A stretch of DNA of 64,000 bases from Limnospira fusiformis SAG 85.79 (GTDB taxonomy: Bacteria > Cyanobacteriota > Cyanobacteriia > Cyanobacteriales > Microcoleaceae): contig NZ_CP051185.1 in assembly GCF_012516315.1 (NCBI RefSeq), positions 3,601,363 to 3,665,362 on the forward strand. Reading direction: 5' to 3'. Each line of letters begins with the position of its first letter. The first letter of the stretch is position 1. Positions 8,965 through 17,215 of the stretch are shown here, in pieces. The position numbers and the translations under genes are program-made. Below the pieces are notes generated by a model, which was not told the origin of the DNA, did no database searches, and saw only the letters and a program-made list of their open reading frames with translations.

Positions 8965-10728
8965 TCAAAGTTGAGTAATTTGCACAATTACCTTTCCATT
9001 GAGGCGGACAAATTGATGTTTATCTGGGTCATAAACCCAAGCCTTGATTTGTGTTTCTCCGGGTGGTAGAGATTCGGGGGGGAGGGTGGTTGTCCATCTT
9101 GATTGTTGGTAGCGATCGCTTTGGAGAATATCGGCTAAGTCAGGACTGTATAAGTTCACATAAGCACTAGCAAAAAATAGCTGTTGGTCGTCTTTAGATA
9201 AAAATACTAATTGTGGTTGTTGGTCTCGGTCTGGTAAAATTGCCCAACCTCTGAGAGTTAAGGATTCTGATGATTGAATGACTTGGGGGGAATTAGTATT
9301 TATTGGAAAGTCAATATAACCATAGTTTAACTCAGGATTATCGGTGAATTTAAGTGGGTCAGCGAAATTTCTAAAGCCGATATTTTGGAGAGATTCGACA
9401 CCTTCTTGAATCCACCAAGTCGATCTACTGAGGGGGAGCAAACAACGTTGAGGGGAGTTTTGAAAAAAGGTTGATTGTGAGTCCAAATAGGGAAATAAAT
9501 ATAGACAAGTTTGCGCGGTTTGGCTATAAAATAAATTGGTCTGAACTCTGGCGATCGCATTTCCTGAACTCACCCAAACTAAACAGCATAAAACCCCACA
9601 AATAAAGCTATAAATTAAAGTAGGAATAGGCAAGTTAAAACTAGGATATTTCTCAGAAATCCACTGAATACTGAGATAAACTATGGCAATTAGTAATAAT
9701 GTGCTATGGCTAGTATAGCGAACGGCTGTTAGCGGGTAGTTAGCGCCCAAATCAACTCTTCCCCAGCTCATTAATAGAGATGTTAATAGGGAAAATATTC
9801 CCAAAGAAATCCAGGGACTAGCATCTAAAAAAGTTTGAAATTTCCAGTATTTTCCGCTATGATAGTATAGTAAATACAGGAAAAATATCAGAATTACCAA
9901 CCCCAATAACCAGGAGATTTGGGGAGATTGAACTATGGGTGCAGCCAGAACATTTAACCAGAAATGAATAAAGGTATAAACTCGCTCCCAACCGGAGAGG
10001 GTAATAGATAATGGTTCCCGTTGATAACCAATGGCATATAATCCACAGGATAGCAAAAAGAGGAGTAACCAAATAAGCGATCGCTTTCTTTGCTGTGTAG
10101 CATTTCCTGGTAGAGAAATTAGGGAAGGGATAACCGCCAACCAGGACACCAAACCTTGGGCGGAGGAAAAACTAGCGATCGCACATAAACCAGCAGCTAT
10201 CAAGAACTTATAGTGATGATTTAAGGGACTTGGCATGAAGATTAACACCGCGAAAATCAGGCAAAAATTAATCAAAAAAATGGGGATTTGAAACCCCCAA
10301 AGCCATTCTTGATTGAGTGAAAAAAACAGGATACAGGTGAGCAAATTAGCCAGATGAAAGAGATAAATATGAGTTACCCCATTCGCCAAAACTGATAATT
10401 TATATAACCCCAAAAACGAGATAATTGCCAGACCCAGACTAAAATATAATTCGGCTTTAATATTCCATTGGGAGAGGAAACCCAGACCGATAAAAATCAG
10501 TCTAGGAAAGAGAATTCTATGGGTGTTATGGAGAGCAAACAAATCAGCAAAGGTTAAGTTCCCGGTAGCGGTCTTTTCAAATAAACCGGGTAAAACCCAC
10601 TGGTCAAAGGAAGGCACATCAACAGCAAAGTACCCCACAAAAGCGATCGCACATAGTACAGGAAGGAGATAACAAATCCACAATCCAGGATGAAATTCAA
10701 GTAGCGATCGCCGAGGGGTATCAAACAT
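8965..10728 (-). CDS. Polytopic membrane protein of unknown function
   Basis: 587 residues. Roughly residues 12-395 contain about nine or ten hydrophobic segments (for example LWICYLLPVLCAIAFVGYF near the start and IPTLIYSFICGVLCCLVWV near 375). From about residue 440 a soluble, beta-rich tail follows with SLTLRGWAILPDRDQQP and GETQIKAWVYDPD. The outline (many helices plus an exported beta domain) resembles GT-C-type or polymer-export membrane proteins, but I recognise no family motif. It ends 61 bp before the TTG/ATG of rmlC and starts 16 bp after the HlyD gene on the same strand, so it probably belongs to the secretion/glycan operon. Confidence 0.6.
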   Translation of the reverse strand: MFDTPRRSLLEFHPGLWICYLLPVLCAIAFVGYFAVDVPSFDQWVLPGLFEKTATGNLTFADLFALHNTHRILFPRLIFIGLGFLSQWNIKAELYFSLGLAIISFLGLYKLSVLANGVTHIYLFHLANLLTCILFFSLNQEWLWGFQIPIFLINFCLIFAVLIFMPSPLNHHYKFLIAAGLCAIASFSSAQGLVSWLAVIPSLISLPGNATQQRKRSLIWLLLFLLSCGLYAIGYQREPLSITLSGWERVYTFIHFWLNVLAAPIVQSPQISWLLGLVILIFFLYLLYYHSGKYWKFQTFLDASPWISLGIFSLLTSLLMSWGRVDLGANYPLTAVRYTSHSTLLLIAIVYLSIQWISEKYPSFNLPIPTLIYSFICGVLCCLVWVSSGNAIARVQTNLFYSQTAQTCLYLFPYLDSQSTFFQNSPQRCLLPLSRSTWWIQEGVESLQNIGFRNFADPLKFTDNPELNYGYIDFPINTNSPQVIQSSESLTLRGWAILPDRDQQPQLVFLSKDDQQLFFASAYVNLYSPDLADILQSDRYQQSRWTTTLPPESLPPGETQIKAWVYDPDKHQFVRLNGKVIVQITQL

Positions 10729-10744
10729 TTAAAGTCAATTAGGC

Positions 10745-12622
10745 TTATCTCAAGTCAGTGATACTTTCAAACTTACCTGTGAGTCGGCTAAACAGCATTT
10801 GCAGAACCGTGCGGCTACCGATATTAACCTTAGTATTGACTGCCATACCAGACTGCAATTTAATCTGAATTTCCTGTCCTGGTATATCTTCATTGAGCAT
10901 AAAATATTGTCTTTCCAACTTAATATTTGCCCTAAAGGAAAAGAATGGGCGACCTTCTTCTGGAGGAATAGCATTTTGGCTAATCCATATCAACTCACCC
11001 GGAACCGTGCCAAACTCATTAGAAGGGAAGGCATCAATATTAACTTCCACCCCAATACACTGCTCATCAGCAATGCCAATTTCCTCTCGTGCCGCCGCCG
11101 AAGTAGGACAGATGCAGTCTTTTTCCACCTGACACTCAATCACCTCTCCTGCCACTTCCTTACCATCAAAAGGAGTCAACAACTCCCGTTTCATCCGCAG
11201 AGCATTTAACACCAGTGCCATATCACTGTTATTGATATGAACCTCTGCTTTTAAGCCTTGATCATCATCTAAAATCGTGACCAGAGGTTGAGTTTGTTGA
11301 GCCTCAAAATAGGCTTCATCACAACGGGAAGGCATAGGATCGCCAGGCCGGAGAATGGAATTGATGACATAGGAGCAAATCTCATCCTGATTCATATCCA
11401 AAGCAGCATTAGATTTAGTCGAAGGCTCCAATTCAAAGATAATCCCCGAAGCAGGTGCTCTCAAAACCTGAGTATTTCTCTGTTCCTGCAACTTTTCAAT
11501 TTGAGACTTAATGTCAGAGATTCTTTTTTCATTCTCCAATCGTGAGCGGCTGAGTTGAGAATCAGAGCTGGCAATTTGTTTATGATTTTCTTGAATACGA
11601 TTGTAGATATCTCTAGCCCAGGAATCCTTAGTATTTTGCAACTCTTCCTGAGCGCGGGAGATGGAAGCCAGAGTGCGCTGTTCTTCATTTTCCAGGCGTT
11701 GAATTTCTGCCCGTTGCTCTTGAATCTCCCGACGGCGCTGGTTAATTTCACCTTGGCGCTGTTCAATTCTATCTTGTTGTCCGATGACTTCATTTTGACT
11801 TCTGAGTATTTCCTGTTCCCGCTGTTTGCGTTGCAGGTCAGACATAGCCCCTTGCTCAACCAACGGAGAAATCTGAGCTAAAATCGACTCATTAACACTC
11901 AGGAGTTCCTCCGACTTAGATAACTGATTGCCAGCCAAGTTCAACTGCTGTTCCGAATAAGTCAATTGATTTTGTGTATATTCGAGCTTTTCGGTGGCAG
12001 CACGCAAAGAATCTCGATTTTGCTGAAGCTGTCTTTCCAGTTCTATAATTTTCAGTTGGCCGGTAGCAACTCTTGATTGATATTCAGCGCGATAGTTAGC
12101 CACTAAACCAGCCATAGCCGGGCTAAAACTCATAGCAGTTCCTCGGCCATGGTAAAGTTCGTCCACCAAGGATTGTAGAGTTTGATTTTCTTGACTGCGA
12201 GCTTCTCTGTCTCTGATCAAATCTGCTAACTGTGGGGGTAAGTTAGTAGTAATTTGATTATTAACAATGCTCTCATAGAACTCGTTTTCCTTTTCTAGGG
12301 TAGCTCGCAAAGTTTCAACCGCGCGCAGATCAGCGCTAGGATTAGTGGGGCTAAAAGTAAGTATAGGCTGATTTCTTTCGACCCGATCGCCATTTTCCAC
12401 GTGCAAGCGGACCACCGCGCCAGTAGTTGGGGCTTGAATTTCCCTAGCTCCCGATGTCAGGGCCAATTGTCCCATAGCTGGAACCGTTTGCTCAATATTA
12501 GCAAAATAAGCCCAAATGACCGATGTGGTGCTTACTAGCATAATCATCCACAGAAACAAGTGGGAGAGGAGGCCAGGTTTTTCTAGGATGACCGGTTGTT
12601 CAGAAATAGATGCTGATTTCAT
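10745..12622 (-). CDS. HlyD-family membrane fusion protein
   Basis: 625 residues. A single inner-membrane helix (about 21-40, LFLWMIMLVSTTSVIWAYF) is followed by a lipoyl-like half (TGAVVRLHVENGDRVERNQPIL) and a very long coiled coil (about 80-400, Gln/Glu/Arg-rich). The second lipoyl half (VLRAPASGIIFELE) and a beta-barrel tail follow. This is the periplasmic adaptor of type I secretion systems. An unusual Cys-containing insert (ECQVEKDCICPTSAAAREE...EQCIGVEV) sits in the beta-barrel region. It lies 80 bp downstream of the ABC transporter gene on the same strand and should form the export machine with it; the TolC-like partner is not in the window. Confidence 0.85.
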   Translation of the reverse strand: MKSASISEQPVILEKPGLLSHLFLWMIMLVSTTSVIWAYFANIEQTVPAMGQLALTSGAREIQAPTTGAVVRLHVENGDRVERNQPILTFSPTNPSADLRAVETLRATLEKENEFYESIVNNQITTNLPPQLADLIRDREARSQENQTLQSLVDELYHGRGTAMSFSPAMAGLVANYRAEYQSRVATGQLKIIELERQLQQNRDSLRAATEKLEYTQNQLTYSEQQLNLAGNQLSKSEELLSVNESILAQISPLVEQGAMSDLQRKQREQEILRSQNEVIGQQDRIEQRQGEINQRRREIQEQRAEIQRLENEEQRTLASISRAQEELQNTKDSWARDIYNRIQENHKQIASSDSQLSRSRLENEKRISDIKSQIEKLQEQRNTQVLRAPASGIIFELEPSTKSNAALDMNQDEICSYVINSILRPGDPMPSRCDEAYFEAQQTQPLVTILDDDQGLKAEVHINNSDMALVLNALRMKRELLTPFDGKEVAGEVIECQVEKDCICPTSAAAREEIGIADEQCIGVEVNIDAFPSNEFGTVPGELIWISQNAIPPEEGRPFFSFRANIKLERQYFMLNEDIPGQEIQIKLQSGMAVNTKVNIGSRTVLQMLFSRLTGKFESITDLR

Positions 12623-12702
12623 AAGTCCTGTTATCTGTTGTTCAATACCAATAGAAAATGCTTAAAAACTCGACTCCTCTACCACCAATGACGTTGACCG
12701 CC

Positions 12703-15687
12703 TTACTGTTGTGCCTCTTGTTGTTGATACAGGCAATAGTAACGTCCTTTGATAGCCATTAACTCATCATGGGTTCCTTGTTCTACAATGGAGCCTTGAT
12801 CCATCATAATGATAGCATCCGCATTTTTGATAGCGCTGAGGCGGTGGGTAATAAAGAACACGGTGCGATCATGAAATTCTTGACTGAGATTTTGACTAAC
12901 TAAGCGTTCTGACTGATAATCGAGGGCGCTAGTTGCCTCATCAAGAATCAATAGCCTTGGCTTTTGTAGAACCGTGCGGGCGATCGCAATCCGTTGTCGC
13001 TGTCCACCAGAGAGACCGGAACCACGCTCACCCACCACCGTATTGTACCCATTAGGTAAACCCATAATAAACTCATGGGCATCAGCCACCTTAGCTGCTC
13101 GGATAATTTCATCGGTACTAGCTTCTGGGTTAGTGAGGGCGATATTTTCCTGTACTGTCCCACTAAATAGCAAAGTATCCTGAAGCACCACCCCAATTTG
13201 ACGACGGAGGGAATATAGTTCCACCTTATTGATATCGTAATTATCAATTTTAATCCGGCCCGACATAGGTGGATAGAGACGTTCGAGGAGTTTCATCAAC
13301 GTACTTTTACCGGAACCACTCAACCCCACAATTGCCACAAAGGAGCCGGCCGGGAATTCTAAATTAATATTTGCCAATTGCAAAGGGCCACTGGGTCCAA
13401 AACGGAAAGATACCTCTTCAAAGATAACAGAGCCATCAATTTCCGGCATGGGGATATTATTGCGATCGGCTTCGTCAGCTTCAGGAGCCGTATCTAAGAC
13501 ATCTCGCAGACGTTCTACAGACATTCCCACCTCTTGGAAACTTTGCCACACACTGACAAAGCGCAACAGAGATCCGGTCACGTTTCCAGCAATAATTCGG
13601 AAGGCAATCAATCCCCCGATAGTCAGTTCATTATTAATCACCAAATAGGCCCCTACCCACAACAGAGCCAAGGCTGAAAGTTTATTCAAAAACCCACTAA
13701 TGGAGTTAGCCGCGGTCTGGGTGAGAATAGTTTTGAAACTAGAGCTCATATAACGGGCATAGCGTCCCTGCCATTCCCAGCGGGAGGTCAACTCAATATT
13801 TTGAGCCTTCACGGTTTGCATACCGTTAAGCACCTCCACCAGATAGGCTTGGGAGTGACCGTACAACTCAGCTTTTCTCCTGAGTAGTCTTTGGATAATG
13901 GGGGAGTTGATGATAATAATCAGAGCAAACAGGGGTAGGGGTGCTAAAGCCACTAGAGCCATAGTCACATTCAGATAGAACATGACCGCCACATAAACCA
14001 CGGAGAAAACCGCGTCCAACACTACGGTTAAGGCTGTACCTGTGAGGAAGTTACGGATATTACTGAGTTCCCCCACCCGTGCCATCAAGTCTCCGACCTT
14101 GCGGTTATCGAAATAGTTGAGAGGTAGGCGTAATAGGTGGTCAATTACTTCGGAACTGAGTTTAACATCGAGTCGGTTGGTGGTGTCAACAAACAGATAT
14201 GTTCGCAGCGCAGACAGCAAGGCTTCAAATAGAGCTACCCCCAACATCAAAAATGCCAAAATATTGAGAGCGTCAATGTTGCGCTGTCCCATCACCTTAT
14301 CGATGATGATCATGGTCAGCAGGGGGTTCACCAAGCCGAAGAGTTGCACAAAGAAGGAGGAGAGCAGGACTTCTACAAATACTCCCCGGTGTTCCATAAT
14401 GGCTGGAACAAACCACCAGAAGCTGAACTGTTCCTGCTGGTCGCCTTTGGTTTCTTGGAGTAGGAGAACTTGACAGGCTTCTCCGTAAACTTCCACAAAC
14501 TGGCCAGGGCGCATCTTTACTACCCCTTCTTCGGGGGATGCCATGATCAGTTGTTTTTCACTGATGCTATAAATGATCGCAAAGCTATTGCGCCACGGGA
14601 TCATCGCGGGAGCCTTCAGTCGGCATAAGGCTTTGGAGGGGACTTGCACTAACTGGGCGGTAATTCCCATCATTTGAGCGATCGCACCACAGGCTTGCAG
14701 GGTTAGAGAACCCGCCGTTTCTAGCTGACCTTCAATGATGCGCCTAATTAGTTCTTTGCGGAAATTTACCCGAAAATGCTTACTCAACATATTGAAGCAA
14801 GCTAAGGGAGCGTCAACAGTACCCCGTCCCCGCACTAGGGGGAATCTTTGAATTTGTTGGGACGAGTCTAGTTCTGGCTCTGGCGGGGTTTCTGGCGCGG
14901 GGATAACATTGGGTAATAATGCTTTTAACCCGTCTTTTGAGGTGTCTTCTTCTGATACTACTTCCGTCCGCGTCGGTGCTGTTCGCAAACCTACCAGTCG
15001 CGCTCCCCTCGGTCCTTCGACTTTCAGGCTTTTACCCAAGGTTTCTAAATTGATGCCATTTCCGATAGAATAATCTCCCACCACTCCGCTACTGACTAAC
15101 CAGAGACGATTGGCATCTAGTCTGAATTTTAGATCAGAGCCTTTGGTTTGACCGTTTAGCAGGTTGACGACGATCGCATCTGGCCAATATTCTTTGGTCA
15201 TTTCTTTGATGTTACCGCCGGAGTTCGCCACCTGTTGCAGGTTTTGGCTCAGTAATTCAAATACTTCTGATATGGCTGCATGGTCCCGAAATGCCTCCGC
15301 AAACTGGGGTTCTTTCTCCATTAGTTTCATAAAGACCGCCGCCGGGATGCTTATACAAATCATCTCTGTCGAAGCGATCACTGTTTCGCAGGGAACTCCC
15401 CTTAGCAAACCAGCCCATCCCAGGATTTCTTTGGCTCCTAGTAGTTGTAAGCTGGTATGGCGTTGGCTTCTGGAGTCGTATGCTAACAGTCGAGCTTGTC
15501 CCTGGTAAATTACTGCTACCTGGGTGGGGAGTTTGTCTCGCTCAAAAATTGGTTGTCCTGTCCGGTAGCTTAATAACTGACATTGCGGTAATATGTCTCG
15601 TAGCCCCTTTTCGCTAATGCGATCGAAGGGGCTAATTTCCAGCAGAAATTCCTGGATCTGTAGGTTGGAAACGGCAGATGTGGTCAT
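12703..15687 (-). CDS. Type I secretion ABC transporter with cNMP-binding and degenerate C39-like domains
   Basis: 994 residues in four parts: a cyclic-nucleotide-binding/Crp-like domain (about 10-150); a linker; a C39-like domain (about 290-400) in which the usual Cys and His are replaced (APLACFNML lacks the CGP context and the HFVVL position reads SFAII), so it should bind rather than cut substrates; a six-helix ABC membrane domain (about 430-720); and a nucleotide-binding domain. The last has Walker A GLSGSGKST at 788, LSGGQRQR near 892, Walker B LLILDE near 912 and the H-loop FITHR near 948. It overlaps the upstream isomerase gene by 4 bases (ATGA) and precedes hlyD, so all three are one operon. 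Substrate unknown, probably a large RTX-type protein. Confidence 0.85.
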   Translation of the reverse strand: MTTSAVSNLQIQEFLLEISPFDRISEKGLRDILPQCQLLSYRTGQPIFERDKLPTQVAVIYQGQARLLAYDSRSQRHTSLQLLGAKEILGWAGLLRGVPCETVIASTEMICISIPAAVFMKLMEKEPQFAEAFRDHAAISEVFELLSQNLQQVANSGGNIKEMTKEYWPDAIVVNLLNGQTKGSDLKFRLDANRLWLVSSGVVGDYSIGNGINLETLGKSLKVEGPRGARLVGLRTAPTRTEVVSEEDTSKDGLKALLPNVIPAPETPPEPELDSSQQIQRFPLVRGRGTVDAPLACFNMLSKHFRVNFRKELIRRIIEGQLETAGSLTLQACGAIAQMMGITAQLVQVPSKALCRLKAPAMIPWRNSFAIIYSISEKQLIMASPEEGVVKMRPGQFVEVYGEACQVLLLQETKGDQQEQFSFWWFVPAIMEHRGVFVEVLLSSFFVQLFGLVNPLLTMIIIDKVMGQRNIDALNILAFLMLGVALFEALLSALRTYLFVDTTNRLDVKLSSEVIDHLLRLPLNYFDNRKVGDLMARVGELSNIRNFLTGTALTVVLDAVFSVVYVAVMFYLNVTMALVALAPLPLFALIIIINSPIIQRLLRRKAELYGHSQAYLVEVLNGMQTVKAQNIELTSRWEWQGRYARYMSSSFKTILTQTAANSISGFLNKLSALALLWVGAYLVINNELTIGGLIAFRIIAGNVTGSLLRFVSVWQSFQEVGMSVERLRDVLDTAPEADEADRNNIPMPEIDGSVIFEEVSFRFGPSGPLQLANINLEFPAGSFVAIVGLSGSGKSTLMKLLERLYPPMSGRIKIDNYDINKVELYSLRRQIGVVLQDTLLFSGTVQENIALTNPEASTDEIIRAAKVADAHEFIMGLPNGYNTVVGERGSGLSGGQRQRIAIARTVLQKPRLLILDEATSALDYQSERLVSQNLSQEFHDRTVFFITHRLSAIKNADAIIMMDQGSIVEQGTHDELMAIKGRYYCLYQQQEAQQ

Positions 15688-16436
15688 GATACGGAAGACA
15701 CCTCAGTATGCAGGGGTTCAAGACAGCCAACTTTGGCTATTTCCTCTCGGAGCCAAGTCTCAAATAGTTCGTCAATTAAATGACGGCGCATGGACTCATC
15801 GAGTTGGGCTGGGATAAATTTTTCTAGTCTAATAATTACCATCCATTCTGATAAAGGACGCGGGGGCCACAGTTGCCCCGGTTGACTTACTGCTAACAGT
15901 TTACTAATTGCCGGGTGGGGTTGAGCTAAGGACACTGGCCCCATGATTCCCCCAGTTCGGGATTCTGGCCCATCTGAGTATTCCCGTGCGGCTTCGGAAA
16001 ATTCTTGCTCTCCTTCGGATATGCGAAAATACAATTCGTGGGCTAGTCCGGGATTTTTGGTCCTGATTAAAGAATACACTACATGATCTAAGCTACTTTT
16101 CCTGGTGATAAAGTGGCTTTCTACTTTGTTAGTCCACCGTTCACGCTTGAATTTTTCTATTTTAATCGGACGCTCGGCGATCGCCTGAGCTTCCTCTAAG
16201 GTTAGTTTATTTAAGTTTAACCAGGCTTTTTGAGCTTCTGGAGAGGTCAGTTGGTGTTGGGCTGCAAATTTTTCCAGCGCCGCCGCTGCTTCCTCTTCTG
16301 TACAGGTAATGTCGGCGATCGCTTCGTCTAAAATTACCTCCCGCACAAATTGCACCATCATCTGATAGTGCTTTAGTCGCGAGGGGATCTCCTCTGCCTT
16401 AATAATAGTCTCTCCGACTTTGTACACTCCGGTCAT
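15684..16436 (-). CDS. Parvulin-type peptidylprolyl isomerase (SurA/PrsA-like)
   Basis: 250 residues. An N-terminal helical chaperone part (about 1-115, FVREVILDEAIADITCTEEEAA) is followed by a parvulin domain (about 120-210) with EFSEAAREYSDGPESRTGGIMGPVSL, the family signature, and a helical end. No signal peptide is seen, unlike periplasmic SurA, so it is either cytoplasmic or exported in an unusual way. It is the first gene of the operon with the ABC exporter (4-base overlap) and the HlyD protein, where it probably helps keep the exported protein unfolded or folds it after export. Confidence 0.82.
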   Translation of the reverse strand: MTGVYKVGETIIKAEEIPSRLKHYQMMVQFVREVILDEAIADITCTEEEAAAALEKFAAQHQLTSPEAQKAWLNLNKLTLEEAQAIAERPIKIEKFKRERWTNKVESHFITRKSSLDHVVYSLIRTKNPGLAHELYFRISEGEQEFSEAAREYSDGPESRTGGIMGPVSLAQPHPAISKLLAVSQPGQLWPPRPLSEWMVIIRLEKFIPAQLDESMRRHLIDELFETWLREEIAKVGCLEPLHTEVSSVS

Positions 16437-16758
16437 TGCTCTCTCCCACTGACTGGGGCTTCCCCCTGAGCCTTTATCGCTTCACTACCCTAGGGCAATG
16501 ATTGTGTTTACGCAAGTTTTTCATATTATGCACCGATGATAACAGACCTTTTGCCGCTCCTGTCCTGACGAAGCAAAACAAGTTTCGGTTCCGCCTGCCA
16601 TACCACTGGCTTCCCTAAATTATTGCCTAATATATTCTATATGTTGCATCATCAGACTATATTCACACTCTCCCTTATATACCATTCCCAATCTGTAGCG
16701 ATCGCGTCAGGAACATTAATTGACTCCACAACATTTCAACATTTTTTTATTTTTGCTA

Positions 16759-16787
16759 TTGACAAATTCTGTGTTTTGTGATACAGC
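16759..16787 (+). promoter_or_regulatory. Promoter-like sequence ahead of a structured intergenic stretch
   Basis: TTGACA (16759-16764), 17 bp, then TACAGC (16782-16787), a poor -10. It would direct transcription into the hairpin-forming stretch at about 16800-16930. Confidence 0.3.
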
Positions 16788-16823
16788 TTACACTTAGTCA
16801 GGGTGGTAAGTCCATACCCCGTT

Positions 16824-16916
16824 ATGGCCATTAACCCCAAAACTCGTGACGCGCCAGCCATAATTGGCGCAGTGGCTAGGCGGGGGACACTGGCTGACCG
16901 ACCCAGCACTAGGTAA
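16824..16916 (+). CDS. Possible 30-residue peptide in intergenic structured region
   Basis: ATG at 16824 opens a 30-codon frame (MAINPKTRDAPAIIGAVARR..., TAA at 16914). It coincides with the two hairpins of this stretch, so it could be a leader peptide, a small protein or chance coding across an RNA. I see no family and no clear ribosome site. Confidence 0.2.
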   Translation: MAINPKTRDAPAIIGAVARRGTLADRPSTR

Positions 16917-17215
16917 CCATAGCATACCTGGAAACTCCTTATATATCTGGCTTTGCTAGTGATTCGTGTTTCGGGTTAACTCCCTCCAAGTCTCAGTGAT
17001 ATGGGCTATTAGCGGAAATTTGCATAAAACACGACCATTTTACCTTCCTATATTGTACAAAATTTAATGATAATGTCAAGTCCCTAAAAAATAAAGTTTT
17101 CTGACAATAGGATAAAAGGCGCTTTTCGGGAATTGAACTAATCACAATTAACCGGGAATTGGCGATTAATTTAAGGCGTTGTAAAGCAGACTTACGGGAT
17201 AATTGGCGGTCAAAA

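Larger units (their letters stand above)
16437..17215. other. 779-bp intergenic region with a possible small RNA
   Basis: No gene of normal size. It holds a promoter-like pair on the plus strand (16759-16787) followed by GC-richer, hairpin-forming DNA: GCGCCA/TGGCGC (16851-16870) and AGGTA/TACCT (16911-16929), plus a 30-codon frame at 16824-16916. A minus-strand frame from 17238 to 16993 overlaps the end of the next gene by 23 bp and codes for an 81-residue basic peptide without recognisable similarity; I do not call it a gene. Confidence 0.4.
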
